The position numbers and the translations under genes were made by a program. From Asterias amurensis (taxonomy: Eukaryota > Echinodermata > Asteroidea > Forcipulatida > Asteriidae): a DNA stretch of 64,000 bases. Below, one piece after another: positions 12,397 to 23,523 of the stretch. The notes below the pieces were generated by a model that was given only the letters and a program-made list of their open reading frames with translations, was not told the DNA's origin and did no database searches. How positions within the stretch are numbered: position 1 is the first letter of the stretch; the number at the start of each line of letters is the position of its first letter. The stretch covers positions 5,704,001 through 5,768,000 of the forward strand of contig NC_092663.1 in the NCBI RefSeq assembly GCF_032118995.1, written 5' to 3'.

Positions 12397-15300
12397 GTCA
12401 CCCTAGTGTTCTTAGGACAGTTAAAAGTCACTGTGTATTTTGCCTCGTTCTTTTGACAAATTATAGGCTCTAGTTCTTCCTTTCTATTTTACATATTGTT
12501 GTTTTTATTGTACAATTCACACTGTAAAACAGTTTTCTCGTTTCTTGAACATGATGTTTATAATGTATTGAATTGAATGTATTTTTGTATCTACTTTACA
12601 GGGGGAACTAATGCATCATTTCTGTTAAAGTCCAGCCTACACTCCAACAACCAAGCACTGGCTAAAGCTTTGTCTACATCTAAGCATGAAGTGCATCAAG
12701 CTAATCAGATAATACTAGACTACCAGAAAGAGCGTCAGTACCTCATACAACAAGCAAATATGAGGAGGCCCTCAGAGAAAGAATGTCTTGTGAGTACTCA
12801 CTCCATCCTGCTTAATTTAACTACTACTACTACTTTATTTCATCAATATTGGAACAAAAAGGTAGCGATGAGTTTATAAACTGCTGTTTAAAAACGGCAG
12901 GGTCACGGCAGTTTAAGAACGTGTCAGTACACTTTTATTCCCATTCATAAATGCCTTTTTTGGTTAAAAGGCGTAATAAAGTAAGAAACTCTGTAAAACT
13001 TATTTGTTTTCCGACGTCCTTGAGCTCTGTACGTGACGCGTGTGTTGCATTTTTATGACTGAGACAGTTTTCATAAAGCCCCAAAACTTGCTTAGCACAA
13101 CAAACTTTTGATTATCAAAAATAGTTTAACAGCCAGAATACTATACAGTTGCTATTGCTGTTACTGGTACCCCTGTCATTTTTTGCTTAGCCAAAAAACT
13201 TGATAAGCAGAATTCTGCTTAAATTACAGCTACACACAATTGAGCCCATACCATTTGTACTGTGAAATCGGTGTTCAGACAACTCGTCCGTTCACACTTT
13301 GCTTTCAATTAAGATTGAGTACACAACTTGGATCAATCTTGGCTCTTTGCGAAATCGGGCCTAGGATCTACATTGTATTATGTCTGTTTTCTTTCGATAT
13401 GTTTTTGGTTTTACTGCACCTTGAACCCCCCAGCAGGGTGGATATAAGCGCATTACAAATCTTTATTGTTATTATTATTTCTGTTTGTATTGTTTTGTTG
13501 ACAGAATCGCTTCCATAACATCAAGTTGGTATTAACCAAAGTGACTACTAGCCTCGGTGATGCTGTGACCTCTCTAAGTCAAGCTCTTGACCTCTGTTCA
13601 TCTTTACCGATACGAGAGAGCAGTTTGGGTATCGGTCGATGCTCAATAACATCGGATGATGACTCCTTCAATATTTTGCCTAAAACTGACAATGGGTAAA
13701 TATGACTCGTGTTTATTGTGGCTAAGTACAGTATGTTGAATTGAATTGAATTGAATTACTATCATAATCTTTGGCATTTATGAATTAACTGCACTACCAA
13801 GGAGTGAGTTCCTAAATTGGTCTCAACGTTTCGACTAGCTTGCTCTAGTCATCGCCAAGAGACTGAAGAGATATGAAAACAGTTTTTCTGAAGTATGTTA
13901 AACAATTGTTACATCTGTTTACAATTTTATAACCGGTGAGCTTTCAAACTGAAACAAACGCACGAAAAACAACCCAGTGCACTTATCAAAAGAGACAGGG
14001 TTCGCCTCTGTGTTCCTGGTTTGATTGGCAGGATATTGCACTACCATTTTGTAAACCATTGCATGGTGCTATGTAAAGAAGTAGGTCTCATAGTTCAAAC
14101 ATAGTCCCACATACCTTGCACTGAGTGCCAAATATGAGTGCTATTTAAGAAGCCACTTATATTATTATTATTATTTGCTGTTTAGATTAACGTTGTGCCG
14201 GAAGGCTGATATAATGTCTAAGGTGATTGAAAGCACATCTTCAGATTTGATGCAAGCAGTGGATTCTATGGCAGTAGCTACCAACCACTTGAAGACACAA
14301 TCTCATGACGGAAATGAAACATCTCATCTTGATCTTGAAGTCACCATGACAGAACATGATGATGTACCGTTAATGTTCACTGATGAACCTTGGCTTAAAG
14401 GTATAGCAATATTTTGTTTTTAAAAAGTACTGGACACTATTTATACATGGTATAGTATCATTACACTACACACCAATGGAGCTACCCAATTGTAGACATT
14501 ACCTCATCAACACGGCCAACCAACTAATGAATAATGCATAGAAGTCACCACCCCTTGCAGTGATTATACCCTCTATAAACAGTTGCCCATTGATAAGCAC
14601 ATTGTACCATACTGTATCACCAAGACATTTGTGGTAAGACAATGTGAGACATTAATAAACCAAGCAACCTTGAAACAACAACAATGGGTGCGTTCGATAA
14701 GCTTCCCTGGGTCGACCCCGCAGTGCTCACTCGGGTGAGCCCCTGACAAGAGCTAATCGAACGATCACACTCGCCCTCTCGTGGTGCCAGCATGCAGCTC
14801 AGGTCACCCCCAAGTGACACACTCCACAAGCACGGCAATGGGGGCTGACCCGGGAGAGCCCAGTCAAAGCTATTTGAACGTACCAGGGCAGACCTGGGTC
14901 GACCCAGGGAAGCTAAATGGACGCACCCATTGTCAAGCTTAAAGGCACTGGACACCTTTGGCAACCGTCAAAGCCCAGTATTTTCACTTGGTTTTTCCTA
15001 TCAAGGTAACAAATCTGTAAACATTTTGTCTCAATTGGTCATCAAAGTTGAGAGAGAATAATGAAAGAAAAAACACCCAACTTTGTGTGCTTTCAGATGT
15101 GTACCCCAAGTGTGGGGCAGCAGATTCACTGATCATCATTAGCTTTTGCTGTCCCTCGCCAATCTTGGAGTATGTTGTCTTGTATTTTGTTTTGTGCTGT
15201 TATGGCAAATAAATAAATAATAAAAATAATAAAATGTTTCAGGCCTGAAGTCTTTTATTATTTAAGTGAGAAATTACCTCTTTCTCAATAACTATGTTAC

Positions 15301-18300
15301 TTTAGAGTTAGCCGTTTCTTGCAATGTTTTATACTATCAACAGCTCTCCATTGCTCAGACAAGTAAGTTTTTATGCTAACAATTAGTTTGAGTAATTGTG
15401 CCAGTGCCAGTGCCTTTAAAGGCAGTGGACACTATTGGTAATTGTCAAAGACTAGCCTCCACAGTTGGTGTATCTCAACATATGCATAAAATAACAAACC
15501 TGTGAAAGTTTGAGCTCAGTCGGTCATCGAACTTGCGAGATAATAATGAAAGAAAAAAACACCCTTGTCACACGAAGTTGTGTGCGTTTAGATGGTTGAT
15601 TTCGAGACCTCACTTGAGGTCTTGAAATCAAATTTGTGGAAAATTACTTCTTTCTCGAAAACTACGTCACTTCAGACAGTCAGAGGGAGCGGTTTCTCAC
15701 AATGTTTTATACCATCAACCTCTCCCCATTACTCGTCACCAAGAAAGGTTTTGTGCTAATAATTATTTTGAGGTCGGGAGAAATATTCCAAGTTATTGAG
15801 ATTAGACTGTTTTAAGCTTTATTGTTTGTTCTTATTTTTCAGATGTCGATGGGAGTGAATCACCACCCTATAAACCCCCCATGAAACGATCACGGACTGC
15901 AACTCTCTTAGATCCTGTTGCTATTAAGAAAGCACTGACTGAACCAACAATCCATGATGAAGGCAGCAATGAACATGTGAATCAACCAAACCAACCACAG
16001 ACTGCAGAGTCAAGTTTGAATCCACCAAACCTACCAAAGGCTGCAACACAAAGTCCTGCCACTCAGAAACAAGCATCAAAGAACGAGCAGTCTTCTGTGA
16101 GGTCATCCGAGTCAACCCCCGTCAAATCTAAGCAGATAATAACTGAAGATACCGAAGTCAATAAACTGTTTCAGCCAATCATTCCAAATAAAGATAGATA
16201 TGTCTTTGTCCATTCCCCATGTAAAGTAACCAACAATTCTGCCGTTGACATGGAATTGACGGACTGCGCAGCCAATAGTGCCGTATCCTCACCACGAGAT
16301 AATCAAAGTAAAACCCAAGACAACAGATCTTTCATTAATCATGACGATCGGGTAATCAGACCCTGGGGAAATATACAACTAGATGACCCATCCGTCAATA
16401 CAAAAACAACAAGCACAAAATCAAGTATGAAGACAACAGAGAGCAGCTCAAAGAACAAGCCACCAAAAGCAAAGAAGGGATCCAAAAATAAAAGTAGTTC
16501 ATCACAATCCTCAAAGCAAATGAAGAAAGACGCAAAGAAAGCCTTTGCTAAATCCAAGAAGAAGACAAGTTGGATGTCCGACTCCTTTAAGAATGACTTG
16601 GCTGTGTTTGATCTCTCTGCTGGAGATAGTTTCTCTCTTCCACCTCCACAACTTCAGCAGATGACGTCAAAACTTTGCGACACAATTATTGCTTCTAAAA
16701 AGGAGCAATGTGTCAAAGAGGTAAATATAACATTCCTTTTACTTCCAAATGGAGATATAACAATAGAAATGGAGAAATAATAACGCCCCAGATTGCAGAG
16801 TACGGCTTTAACAACTAAAGATAAATGTTAATAAATGGGCTTCATGCTGGCAAGTTTTGGCGCTTTGCGCTCGGGAGTTAAATTTGTCTTACTCAAGAGC
16901 CTATGACATCCCAGAAAAGCCTTTGGAGCTCTTTGGTTGTCCAGGTTTTATAATCCCCAGCGAGCTGAGAAAGATTAAAAGAATGGTTTAGTGCACTAAT
17001 GCTAAGAGTATTGAGATGTTTATGCGCTATAAGAACTTTAATATTATTATATTTGTTATCCTGAGACACAGCAAAGTGGGGCGATTTAAAATGAAACGTG
17101 GTTGCCTGGCAGCATAATTACAAGCATTCTTTTTTTTCTTGAATACATTATTTCTGCAGCCATTATCTAATGAGGTGCTATTACTGAAAGACAGCGATTC
17201 TAAAAAGGCAAAGATCTTTCCAGATAATGAAGTTAAATCTAAAGATGAAAAGGTAAATATTCAACAACTATTACAAGGCACTGAACACCTTTGATTGAAT
17301 TGGTCATCAAAGAAGAAAAAAACACCCTTGTTGCACAAACATGTGTGTTTTCAGCTGCCTGAAAAAGGCTTGGCCTAAAGTCTTTTATTGTTGAGTGATA
17401 AATTATCTCTTTTTCAAAAACTTTGTTACTTTATAGGGAGCCTTTTCTCACAATGTTTTATTCTATCAACAACTCTCTATAGCTACTTACCAGGTTAGTT
17501 TTTATACGAACAACAATAATTTTGAGTAATTACCAATGGTGTCCATGCCTTTAACCACGAATATTTAAACCAATGTCATGTCTTTATTCTTTAACTTGTA
17601 TGTGCACAAACGCAAAGCTGTTCTGGTTACAAGAAATAACAGTTTTGGTCTTTGCCCAAAGAGTTTAAAACTGAAAGAAAATTAAAAATTGGTTGTGTAG
17701 TTCTTGAGTTATGGCCCCACTTCCGGTTGACCCGGAAGTTAAGGTCAACCATGGGTCAAGATTACCCCAGGCTAATCTCCAATGCCCAAGGAGTCTCCCA
17801 GCAAACATCTGTATAGACTGTGCAAGTCTCGCGCGCACCGGAGCAAGAAAACACGACAACTGAAGAACTTAATTTTTTTATGAATCAAATCTTTGCCTTA
17901 ATTTATTCTAAATGCCGAATCTAAACAACAAAAATACCCATTAGAGCTTGTGTAAATTAGTTTTAGCTTTTGAAACAAATACACAATTATCGGCTAAAGT
18001 CTATGTATAGACAAAAGTAAAACTCTGGGACAAGGATGTTTGTTTGATCTCAAATTTTTTGAAACCCCTTTTGTAAATCTACGCCCGAATGTGAAACTAC
18101 TCAAAGCTGGTTTATACGCGGACGCACGATGGTCGCAAGGGCGTTAGATGAACGCGTGACGCAGTTTAAAGAGGAAGCCGACGCCTAAACGACCAATGAA
18201 AAGACTTTTCACCCTGCGCGACCAAAACAAGCGTCTGCGTAAGTTTCGTGATCGGAGATGGGCACAAATTCTTAGTTTTTTAAAAGTAACCTGACCTAAG

Positions 18301-21300
18301 GTCAAGTTTAAATATCGGTTTTTCTTCGTTATTTTGTTGACTTTATTTTTACTTTGTTATATGATGTTAATTAGTATTACATTTTTAACAATATATGTCA
18401 TTTTTATGGTCATAAACTACATTTAACTAAAGTAACGGACGAAACAAAATCTCCCCAACGTAAAACTCCATAAGGCTGGGACCACAATGGTCCCGGAAGT
18501 TCAAATCCGCGCGAGACTTGCACAGTCTATTGGGCTCGATACTCCAGGCAACTGGGCCCAATAGACCGTATTGAACATGACGTCGCGTGGCTAAAATATA
18601 TGACCTACAAGATGGCGTCTGTGCATGTGCGTGTGTGTGTGCGTGCATGTGCCGTAGAAATCAAACCGGGAATGTTGCGTGCTGCGTGCTTTGATGATGT
18701 ACGCGTTTAGACGCGCGTAAGGTTTGCCCTACAGGATTGCAACTTTTCGTAGCAAAAAGGGGTTATTCAATATGGTCTATTTCATAAAGCCTGTAAGCAT
18801 AAAACATGCTACGCACAACAACATATTGCTCAACAGAAACTGGTTTACCTGCCAAAATTTCAGTTTACATTGTTGCAACTGGTGCCCCACTCATGTGTTA
18901 CCTTTAAGCGGTATTTTCTGCTTACCAGCTTTATGAAATTGGGCTCTGGTGGGCTGCAAAATTCTCGCCTCCTTTGTCAATAATTGTACAATGCTCAAAG
19001 TAATTTACAAAGAAAACATGTATTGAGTTTGTATTGAATATGTTTGTATTTATTATATAATTTGTTTATCTTGACTACTAGGAAGCTACAGAAGCTCATT
19101 CAATCACTTCTACCGATCCCATCCATCATGTTCACTCGGAGCCTAAAGTAAAAGCAAGTAAACTCCAACGTAAGTCTAAGAAGGCAAAGTCTGTAGTGAC
19201 TCCATGTGTTGATCAAGCAGCTCAGGCTCGTAGTAGAGCAAAACTTACTGCTATCACTTCACCTGTAGAGAATGAAGAACTGGATATCTTTGATGGAACC
19301 TATCAGTTTGATCAACCTCATACCGAAACAACAGCTGCCCTGAAGAAACATTCAGGAAGTAGTCAAGATCCCGGCAAGACGAAACCTGAGAATCATCTCT
19401 CAACCAAAGATAAGCACAAAACCAAGACAGGAAACAATAAAATGACCATACAGAAGGATTCTGTTCAACCAATATCAAACAAAGATTCATCCTCGTCAAA
19501 GATACCATTGCCTTCTCTTACCAAAGACCACTCAAAACCATCAAAGACAAAGACCATCATCCCAAGCGATGAAGGTCACGATCCATCTGACCTCCAAGAT
19601 GACCTAGGTAAAGGTCAATCAGTTAGGGTCAAAGGTGACTTGAAGAAATCCAGTCATAAAGCCTCTCGTAATGCAGCATTACAGCAACCGTCAGTCGCGG
19701 TATGTCTTGATGATGTATCTCATCAACCAGCGAGAGGAATGAAGAGATCTGTCGACGAAGAAAATAAGATAGAGGTCGATGATGAAGAAAATAAGATTGA
19801 GATTGATTATGAGGAGACGGGAAGAAAATCTAGAAGAACAGCTCCGGTTTGCTACAAAGAGCCTTCATTAAATACGTAAGTCAGTTAATAAACATAATAA
19901 AAATAATACTAATACTTTTTTCAACCCCAAAAATCATTTTAAAATTTACCCAGTCAGTTTCCCTTGTGGTTAAGACTTGCTATGCGCACTTATAGTGCAC
20001 ACATATCCACGGGTGAGTGAGATAGTGTGTAGGTGTTCAAGGCGCAGTAAAAAAAAAACCATGAAAAAACAGAAAACAAAAATTAGTCCTTGAAAACCTG
20101 TGACATGAGATAAGCTTTAAGAAGAGATTTGAATGTTGTGGTTCAAAGACAAGATCCAGGCCTGTATGCTTTGTTGGAAAGGACAAGGGCACCAAGGCAT
20201 TTTCTCCTTGATAAAGGGCACCCTATGAGGAAATGGTAAATTTTCTTCTGGAGCATTGCAAGGGCACCAAGGCAATGACCAGGGGGCATGGAGGCAAATG
20301 CCTTCGTTGCCTCCGTGAAGTATCAGGTCTGAAGAGCTACGATTAAGTTGTAGAGAGTTCTAGATGAAGAAAATTCACCCCAGGAGTTATAGTAGTATCA
20401 ACCATGGAGGACTAGGATTTCCCCTTTTAACCGGAAATCTGTTTTTTCTTCATGGGCCACTATCCTAATATAAAACACCCAAGTGTATTATTGTATTCTC
20501 ACAACGACCTTGCTCTTATCTTACGATTTTACGACATGCATGGAACAGTTTGGGACTGCTGATAAACCTTTATTAACTGTGCGTCATGTGTAGATCTTCT
20601 GAGCTTGTTTTAACTAGAGTCGACTATACATTCAAGCATAGGAGCTGCACAGTATTTCCACAGTACTCAACTTTTTAAGAATAAGTGATGGATTATTTGT
20701 TCCTGTAGTTTAATGGAACTTCTCTTTATTACTTTGAAAGCAATTTTGAATTTTCCATTTTCATTCAACTTATTTAGTAAAATGCGCCAACAACATTCAC
20801 CTGACAGGGCTAAGAAGAAGAAAGTTACCAAGAAGGGACAGGTATGTAGAAGAGTAAACCGCACTAACATGGCCAGAGTGTTAGGGGTCTTGGGTTCAAA
20901 TCCCAATCAGCACCATTTGATTTTTCTCTCATCCCATGTTTGGTTATTTCACTTTTATGGTTGACACCATACCAAATGTTGTGTTTGTTACTTTGCCTAG
21001 TTGCGCATCTATGCAGCACGGGGAGAATTATGTGGTTCTTAGGGAAAACCTGATGGGGTATACCACTGTGCCTCAGTTGGTAGAGCATCTGCCCAGAATG
21101 TCAGGGGTCTTGGGTTCAAATCCTAATCAGAACAATTTGATTTTTCTCATATCCCAAGTTTGGTTACTTCACTTCTATGGTGATTAGGCACCATATCAAA
21201 TATTGTGTCTGAAACTGTTTTATTATTTAAAGGCAGTGGACACTATTGGTAATTGTCAAAGACTAGCCTTCACAGTTGGTGTATCTCAACATATGCATAA

Positions 21301-21791
21301 AATAACTAACATGTGAAAATTTGAGCTCAATCGGTCATCAAAGTTGCGAGATAATAATGAAAGAAGAAAACACCCTAGTCACACGAAGTTGTGTGCGTGT
21401 AGATGGTTGATTTTGAGACCTCAAGTTCTAAACTTGAGGTCTCGAAAGTCGAAATCAAATTCATGGAAAATTACTTCTATCTCGAAAACTACTCCACTTC
21501 AGAGAGAGCTGTTTCTCACAATGTTTTATACTGCCAACCTCTCCCCATTACTCTTTACCATGTGAGGTTTAATGCTAATAATTATTTTGAGTAATTACCA
21601 ATAGTGTCCACTGCCTTTAAGTACTAATTATGCAAACACTATTGACATGTCTCAGGGCGCTGAACATGGCACTAGTGAAAAAATAATTGTGTACAATGTA
21701 TAATGCAATGATTTACAAATGAATGTTTTTTTGCTATCTTTGTCAGGGAATCAAACGTACAGCACTTGGTACCGTCACTAATGTGATGTAG
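9102..21791 (+). CDS. SGO1: Shugoshin, centromeric cohesin protector
   Basis: Ten coding exons: 9102-9125, 11188-11335, 12602-12789, 13505-13695, 14186-14400, 15843-16720, 17160-17252, 19082-19875, 20778-20841, 21747-21791. The phase closes throughout, giving 879 aa. Exons 2-3 encode the family's N-terminal basic segment (SIEMIKERMKQKRRKK) and the coiled-coil (LKSSLHSNNQALAKAL, then VHQANQIILDYQKE) that in known shugoshins dimerises and recruits PP2A-B56. A long Ser/Thr/Lys-rich linker follows. The end of exon 8 and exon 9 encode the C-terminal basic shugoshin box (RRTAPVCYKEPSLNTK), which in relatives reads phosphorylated H2A at centromeres. The first exon codes only eight residues (MDTTHTKK). 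An in-frame Met at 11209 is an alternative start. The role in protecting sister cohesion is known for the family and inferred here. SGO1 is used because invertebrates usually have one gene. Confidence 0.9.
9490..10560. mobile_element. Foldback-type element(s) with GACAACTCG repeats, in shugoshin intron 1
   Basis: At 9650-9770 the motif CAGACAACTCGACGGTT repeats five or six times with variation. At 10440-10555 the complement (GAGTTGTCTGAACC and variants) repeats about six times, so the two blocks form inverted arms around about 650 bp of AT-rich DNA. Nested at the left is a second hairpin: CCGTATGGCGCCACCAC at 9498 pairs with its complement at 9616. No transposase is visible. The outer borders are approximate. 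Confidence 0.6.
11411..11452 (+). mobile_element. LINE 3' tail block only
   Basis: TGCGCCTTGAACACCCAGCA plus the GGGTGGATACGTGCGCATTAC block matches the 3' terminus of the LINE at 4750-6113, without the (TTA)n tail and without any coding part. It is joined at 11453 to a family A-like fragment, so a second insertion probably cut it. Confidence 0.6.
11453..11625 (-). mobile_element. Fragment of family A-related MITE
   Basis: Words shared with the TTAA elements (ACTCAAAACAATTGTTAGCA, TGGAGAGCTGTT, CATTGTGAGAAACGGCTCCC) run in reverse orientation relative to the full copies. Only the end part is kept, and the left end was replaced by the LINE tail block. Confidence 0.6.
11640..12397 (+). mobile_element. 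CR1/L2-group LINE, 3' end with long (TTA)n tail
   Basis: The reading frame 11658-12209 encodes the C-terminal region of a non-LTR reverse transcriptase. Recognisable words are VIHALVSSRLDCCNSLL, LRRLHWLPIAKRITFK and PALWNKLPVSLRQT. It is followed by a 3' UTR with GGCGCCTTGATCGG and GTGCGCATTATAA, then about 27 TTA units (12317-12397). It is a different subfamily from the copy at 4750. It is heavily 5'-truncated but has an intact C-terminal frame, so it is younger or better kept. It lies in shugoshin intron 2, same strand as the gene. Confidence 0.88.
13366..13483 (+). mobile_element. LINE 3' UTR fragment
   Basis: TGTCTGTTTTCTTT, CTGCACCTTGAACCCCC, GCAGGGTGGATATAAGCGCA and a short TTATTATTA tail match the 3' end of the 4750-6113 LINE. 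It ends about 20 bp upstream of shugoshin exon 4 (13505), and its T-rich end now forms part of that exon's polypyrimidine tract. Confidence 0.75.
13955..14180 (+). mobile_element. tRNA-derived SINE, body and 3' part
   Basis: It shares GCCTCTGTGTTCCTGG, TTGTAAACCATTGCATGG, TAGGTCTCATA and TAAGAAGCCACTTATATTA with the SINE body at 59830-60165. The tRNA-like head is missing. The TTATTATTA tail runs directly into the acceptor of shugoshin exon 5 (14186). Confidence 0.7.
14681..14933. mobile_element. Small inverted-repeat element, ACAATGGGTGCG ends
   Basis: The left end ACAATGGGTGCGTTCGATAA pairs with the right end, where GGACGCACCCATTGT closes the palindrome. GCTTCCCTGGGTCGACCC pairs with its complement further in. 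It is GC-rich compared with its surroundings and lacks real coding capacity; the 115-codon minus frame across it is a by-product. It is probably hAT-like, but the target duplication is unclear. Confidence 0.75.
14943..15415 (+). mobile_element. TTAA-flanked MITE, family A variant
   Basis: It begins AGGCACTGGACACCTTTGG after TTAA (14939-14942) and ends with CCAGTGCCT before TTAA (15416-15419). About 135 bp between 15103 and 15240, with TAAATAAATAATAAAAATAA, does not match the family and looks like an insertion. Its right TTAA is also the left TTAA of the next element. Confidence 0.75.
15420..15772 (+). mobile_element. MITE family A, right end missing
   Basis: It starts AGGCAGTGGACACTATTGG directly after the TTAA shared with the previous element. 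It follows the family through the central TTGAGGTC palindrome and stops at AATTATTTTGAG, so the last terminal repeat is lost. It lies 70 bp upstream of shugoshin exon 6. Confidence 0.8.
16870..17060 (+). mobile_element. tRNA-derived SINE, 3' part
   Basis: It ends with GAGCTGAGAAAGATTAAAAG, a run about CTAAGAGTATTGAGATG, then CGCTATAAGAACTTTAATA and an AT tail. The same order occurs in the complete SINE at 37687-38035 (GAGCTGAGATAGCTAAAGG, then a GCACTGTATCA tail). It lies in shugoshin intron 6. Confidence 0.55.
17274..17550 (+). mobile_element. Decayed MITE family A copy
   Basis: A degraded left end (CAAGGCACTGAACACCTTTG) and a recognisable right end (AATTACCAATGGTGTCCATG) precede TTAA at 17551-17554. 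It is shorter than intact copies through internal loss. Confidence 0.65.
17811..18532. mobile_element. Inverted-repeat element with CGCGAGACTTGCACAGTCTA ends
   Basis: TAGACTGTGCAAGTCTCGCG at 17815 is complementary to the sequence ending near 18531. The interior has a GC-rich block (18105-18250) with ACGCGGACGCACG and many CG dinucleotides. No ORF is convincing. It lies in shugoshin intron 7, which at 1.8 kb is among the longer introns of the gene. Confidence 0.5.
18776..18957. mobile_element. MITE family with TTTCATAAAGC/GCTTTATGAAA ends
   Basis: TTTCATAAAGCCTGTAAGCA at the left pairs with the complementary GCTTTATGAAATTGGGCTC at the right. The interior includes GTTGCAACTGGTGCCCCACT. Related copies are at 23524-23718, 50106-50286 and 52198-52375. 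All are about 180-195 bp and non-coding. Confidence 0.75.
19981..20400 (-). mobile_element. LINE 3' end, minus strand, interrupted
   Basis: The complement of the 4750-6113 LINE end is seen: GGTGTTCAAGGCGCAGTA near 20032-20049, then GAAGAGATTTGAATGTTGTG. After about 175 bp of foreign sequence (20158-20333, with GGGCACCAAGGCA repeated) the LINE resumes as AGTTGTAGAGAGTTC. This is a nested insertion in shugoshin intron 8. Confidence 0.7.
20862..21187 (+). mobile_element. tRNA-derived SINE, two partial copies
   Basis: Each copy has a B-box-like word followed by the same 3' body: GGGTTCAAATCCCAATCAG at 20891 and GGGTTCAAATCCTAATCAG at 21111, then TTTGATTTTTCTC and GTTTGGTTA..CACTT. The second copy also has an A-box-like TCAGTTGGTAGAGCATC at 21073. 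The acceptor-stem ends do not pair, so these are not tRNA genes. Confidence 0.65.
21231..21616 (+). mobile_element. TTAA-flanked MITE, family A, complete
   Basis: Flanked by TTAA at 21227-21230 and 21617-21620. The inverted ends match AGGCAGTGGACACTATTGG without error. It lies in the last intron of shugoshin, 130 bp upstream of the terminal exon. Confidence 0.92.
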
Positions 21792-22713
21792 AGATCTACC
21801 CCACTGTAGTGTGATGTAATGCCAAAATCAAGCAAGCTATCAACTCAAGCTGAGTACCGGTAACATCATGTATAACTATACCTCATACCTATTGATGACG
21901 ATAGTCAAATTCTCACTGGTCCATTGACATGTGCTAGTTGCTATCTTTGCCGTTAACCAAGCGCGCGCACGAGTAATCACGCATTAAGTGAATACCTAGA
22001 TCAACTAGACCGTCACCCGGACAGCCCATTCTGCGCTTTATGATTATGGAATTGTTCCCTGCGGTATGCAGGCGGAACATCGCTGTAGCGACATCCAACA
22101 CATGACCAAACTATCAGGGTGCGTTTTAGTTAACAGTCATCATTTCCCCTTGCTCCGAATAATATTGTACCAGTAACTGAATATGTATGATGTATAGTCT
22201 TGGTTTATTTTGGTTGAACAGTCAATAATTAGCTCCCCTCGGTATTTGAAAGTAACAAACTAGTTCCCTCTGGGAATTGTGTTAAAGGCAGTGGACACTA
22301 TTGGTAATTGTCAAAGACTAGCCTTCACAGTTGGTGTATCTCAACATATGCATAAAATAAAAACCTGTGAAAATTTGAGCTCAATCGGTCATCGAACCTT
22401 CGAGATAATATTAAAAGAAAAAAACACCCATGTCACAAGAAGTTGTGTGCGTTTAGATGGTTGATTTTGAGACCTGAAGTTCTAAATCTGAGGTCTTGAA
22501 ATCAAATTCGTGGAAAATTACTTCTGTCTCGAAAACTATGGCACTTCAGGGGGAGCCGTTTCTCACAATGTTTTATACCATCAACCTCTCCCCATTTCTT
22601 GTCACCAAGAAAGGTTCTATGCTAAAAATTATTTTGAGTAATTACCAATAGTGTCCACTGCCTTTAACTTCCAATAACTTAGGGATCTAATATCGACTGT
22701 AAAATGAAATAAA
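21792..22713 (+). other. Shugoshin 3' UTR, approximate
   Basis: The stretch from the shugoshin stop codon to the first good AATAAA on this strand (22708-22713) contains the complete family A element at 22286-22663. A second AATAAA is at 23442-23447. Which one is used cannot be told from sequence. Confidence 0.4.
22286..22663 (+). mobile_element. TTAA-flanked MITE, family A, complete
   Basis: TTAA flanks lie at 22282-22285 and 22664-22667, with intact ends and the central palindrome. It is probably transcribed as part of the shugoshin 3' UTR. Confidence 0.92.
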
Positions 22714-23112
22714 CCCATGTTATATTTATATACTGTCATGCAACTAAAATAGTACAGTTATTCATGCATACATTAAACTTTAATTGCATGTCTAATTCAT
22801 GTAAATAGGTTTTTATTTTATTTGTCAAAATGAAAATTGGTTCATAACATGTTGAAATGACAAATTCTGGTTTGACAATTTTGTAATTATTTTGTAGAAT
22901 TTGATAGTTGATTATATTTAATTTGCTCTTTTATTATTATTAATTTTATTTTTGGGAAAAGAAGTATGTGTTGTTTGTTTTTAAAGTATGCACATGATCT
23001 TGTAGTGTATAGTTTACTATAGCTGCTGCACCACCTTGTCTTCAATACGCCATCATTATGGCCTATAATGTATAATACACCACTAATGACCTACAATGGC
23101 CGTACATCATGT

Positions 23113-23265
23113 ACAATAGACCTTATCGCAAATACCAATGCGCAAGCGCAGACTGTTGAATGAGGTGCATTGTGGGATATATATGGATCAAATTTGGATA
23201 CCACAATGCACCTAATTCCAAGCTTTACGCGCGCGCCCCGGTATTTGCGAAAAGGTCTATGTATA
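23113..23265. mobile_element. Short inverted-repeat element
   Basis: ATAGACCTTATCGCAAATACC at the left pairs with GGTATTTGCGAAAAGGTCTAT at the right. Inside, GGTGCATTGTGG pairs with CCACAATGCACC. No ORF. It lies between the convergent shugoshin and MED24 genes. Confidence 0.75.
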
Positions 23266-23523
23266 TAGACACAATACCAAACCGTTTTCAGGAGAATTGA
23301 CACATAAGAACCAGAAACAAGTTATGTTTGTTCTTCATTATCAAGTTGTATTTTATTTGTTTCTGTCATCACAGATTTTTATTAAATAACTAACTGTATA
23401 AACTAAATGGAAATGTTTGCTTTGTAAATAGAATCCTTTAAAATAAAAGAACATACTAGTCAGGAAATGGTAAAACAAAAGTCACCAATGACCAATTTCA
23501 CAATTGGCTAAACCTAAGAATGG

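Noticed and set aside
14617-14964. 115-codon minus-strand frame
   Set aside because: It coincides with the GC-rich inverted-repeat element at 14681-14933, which explains the lack of stops.
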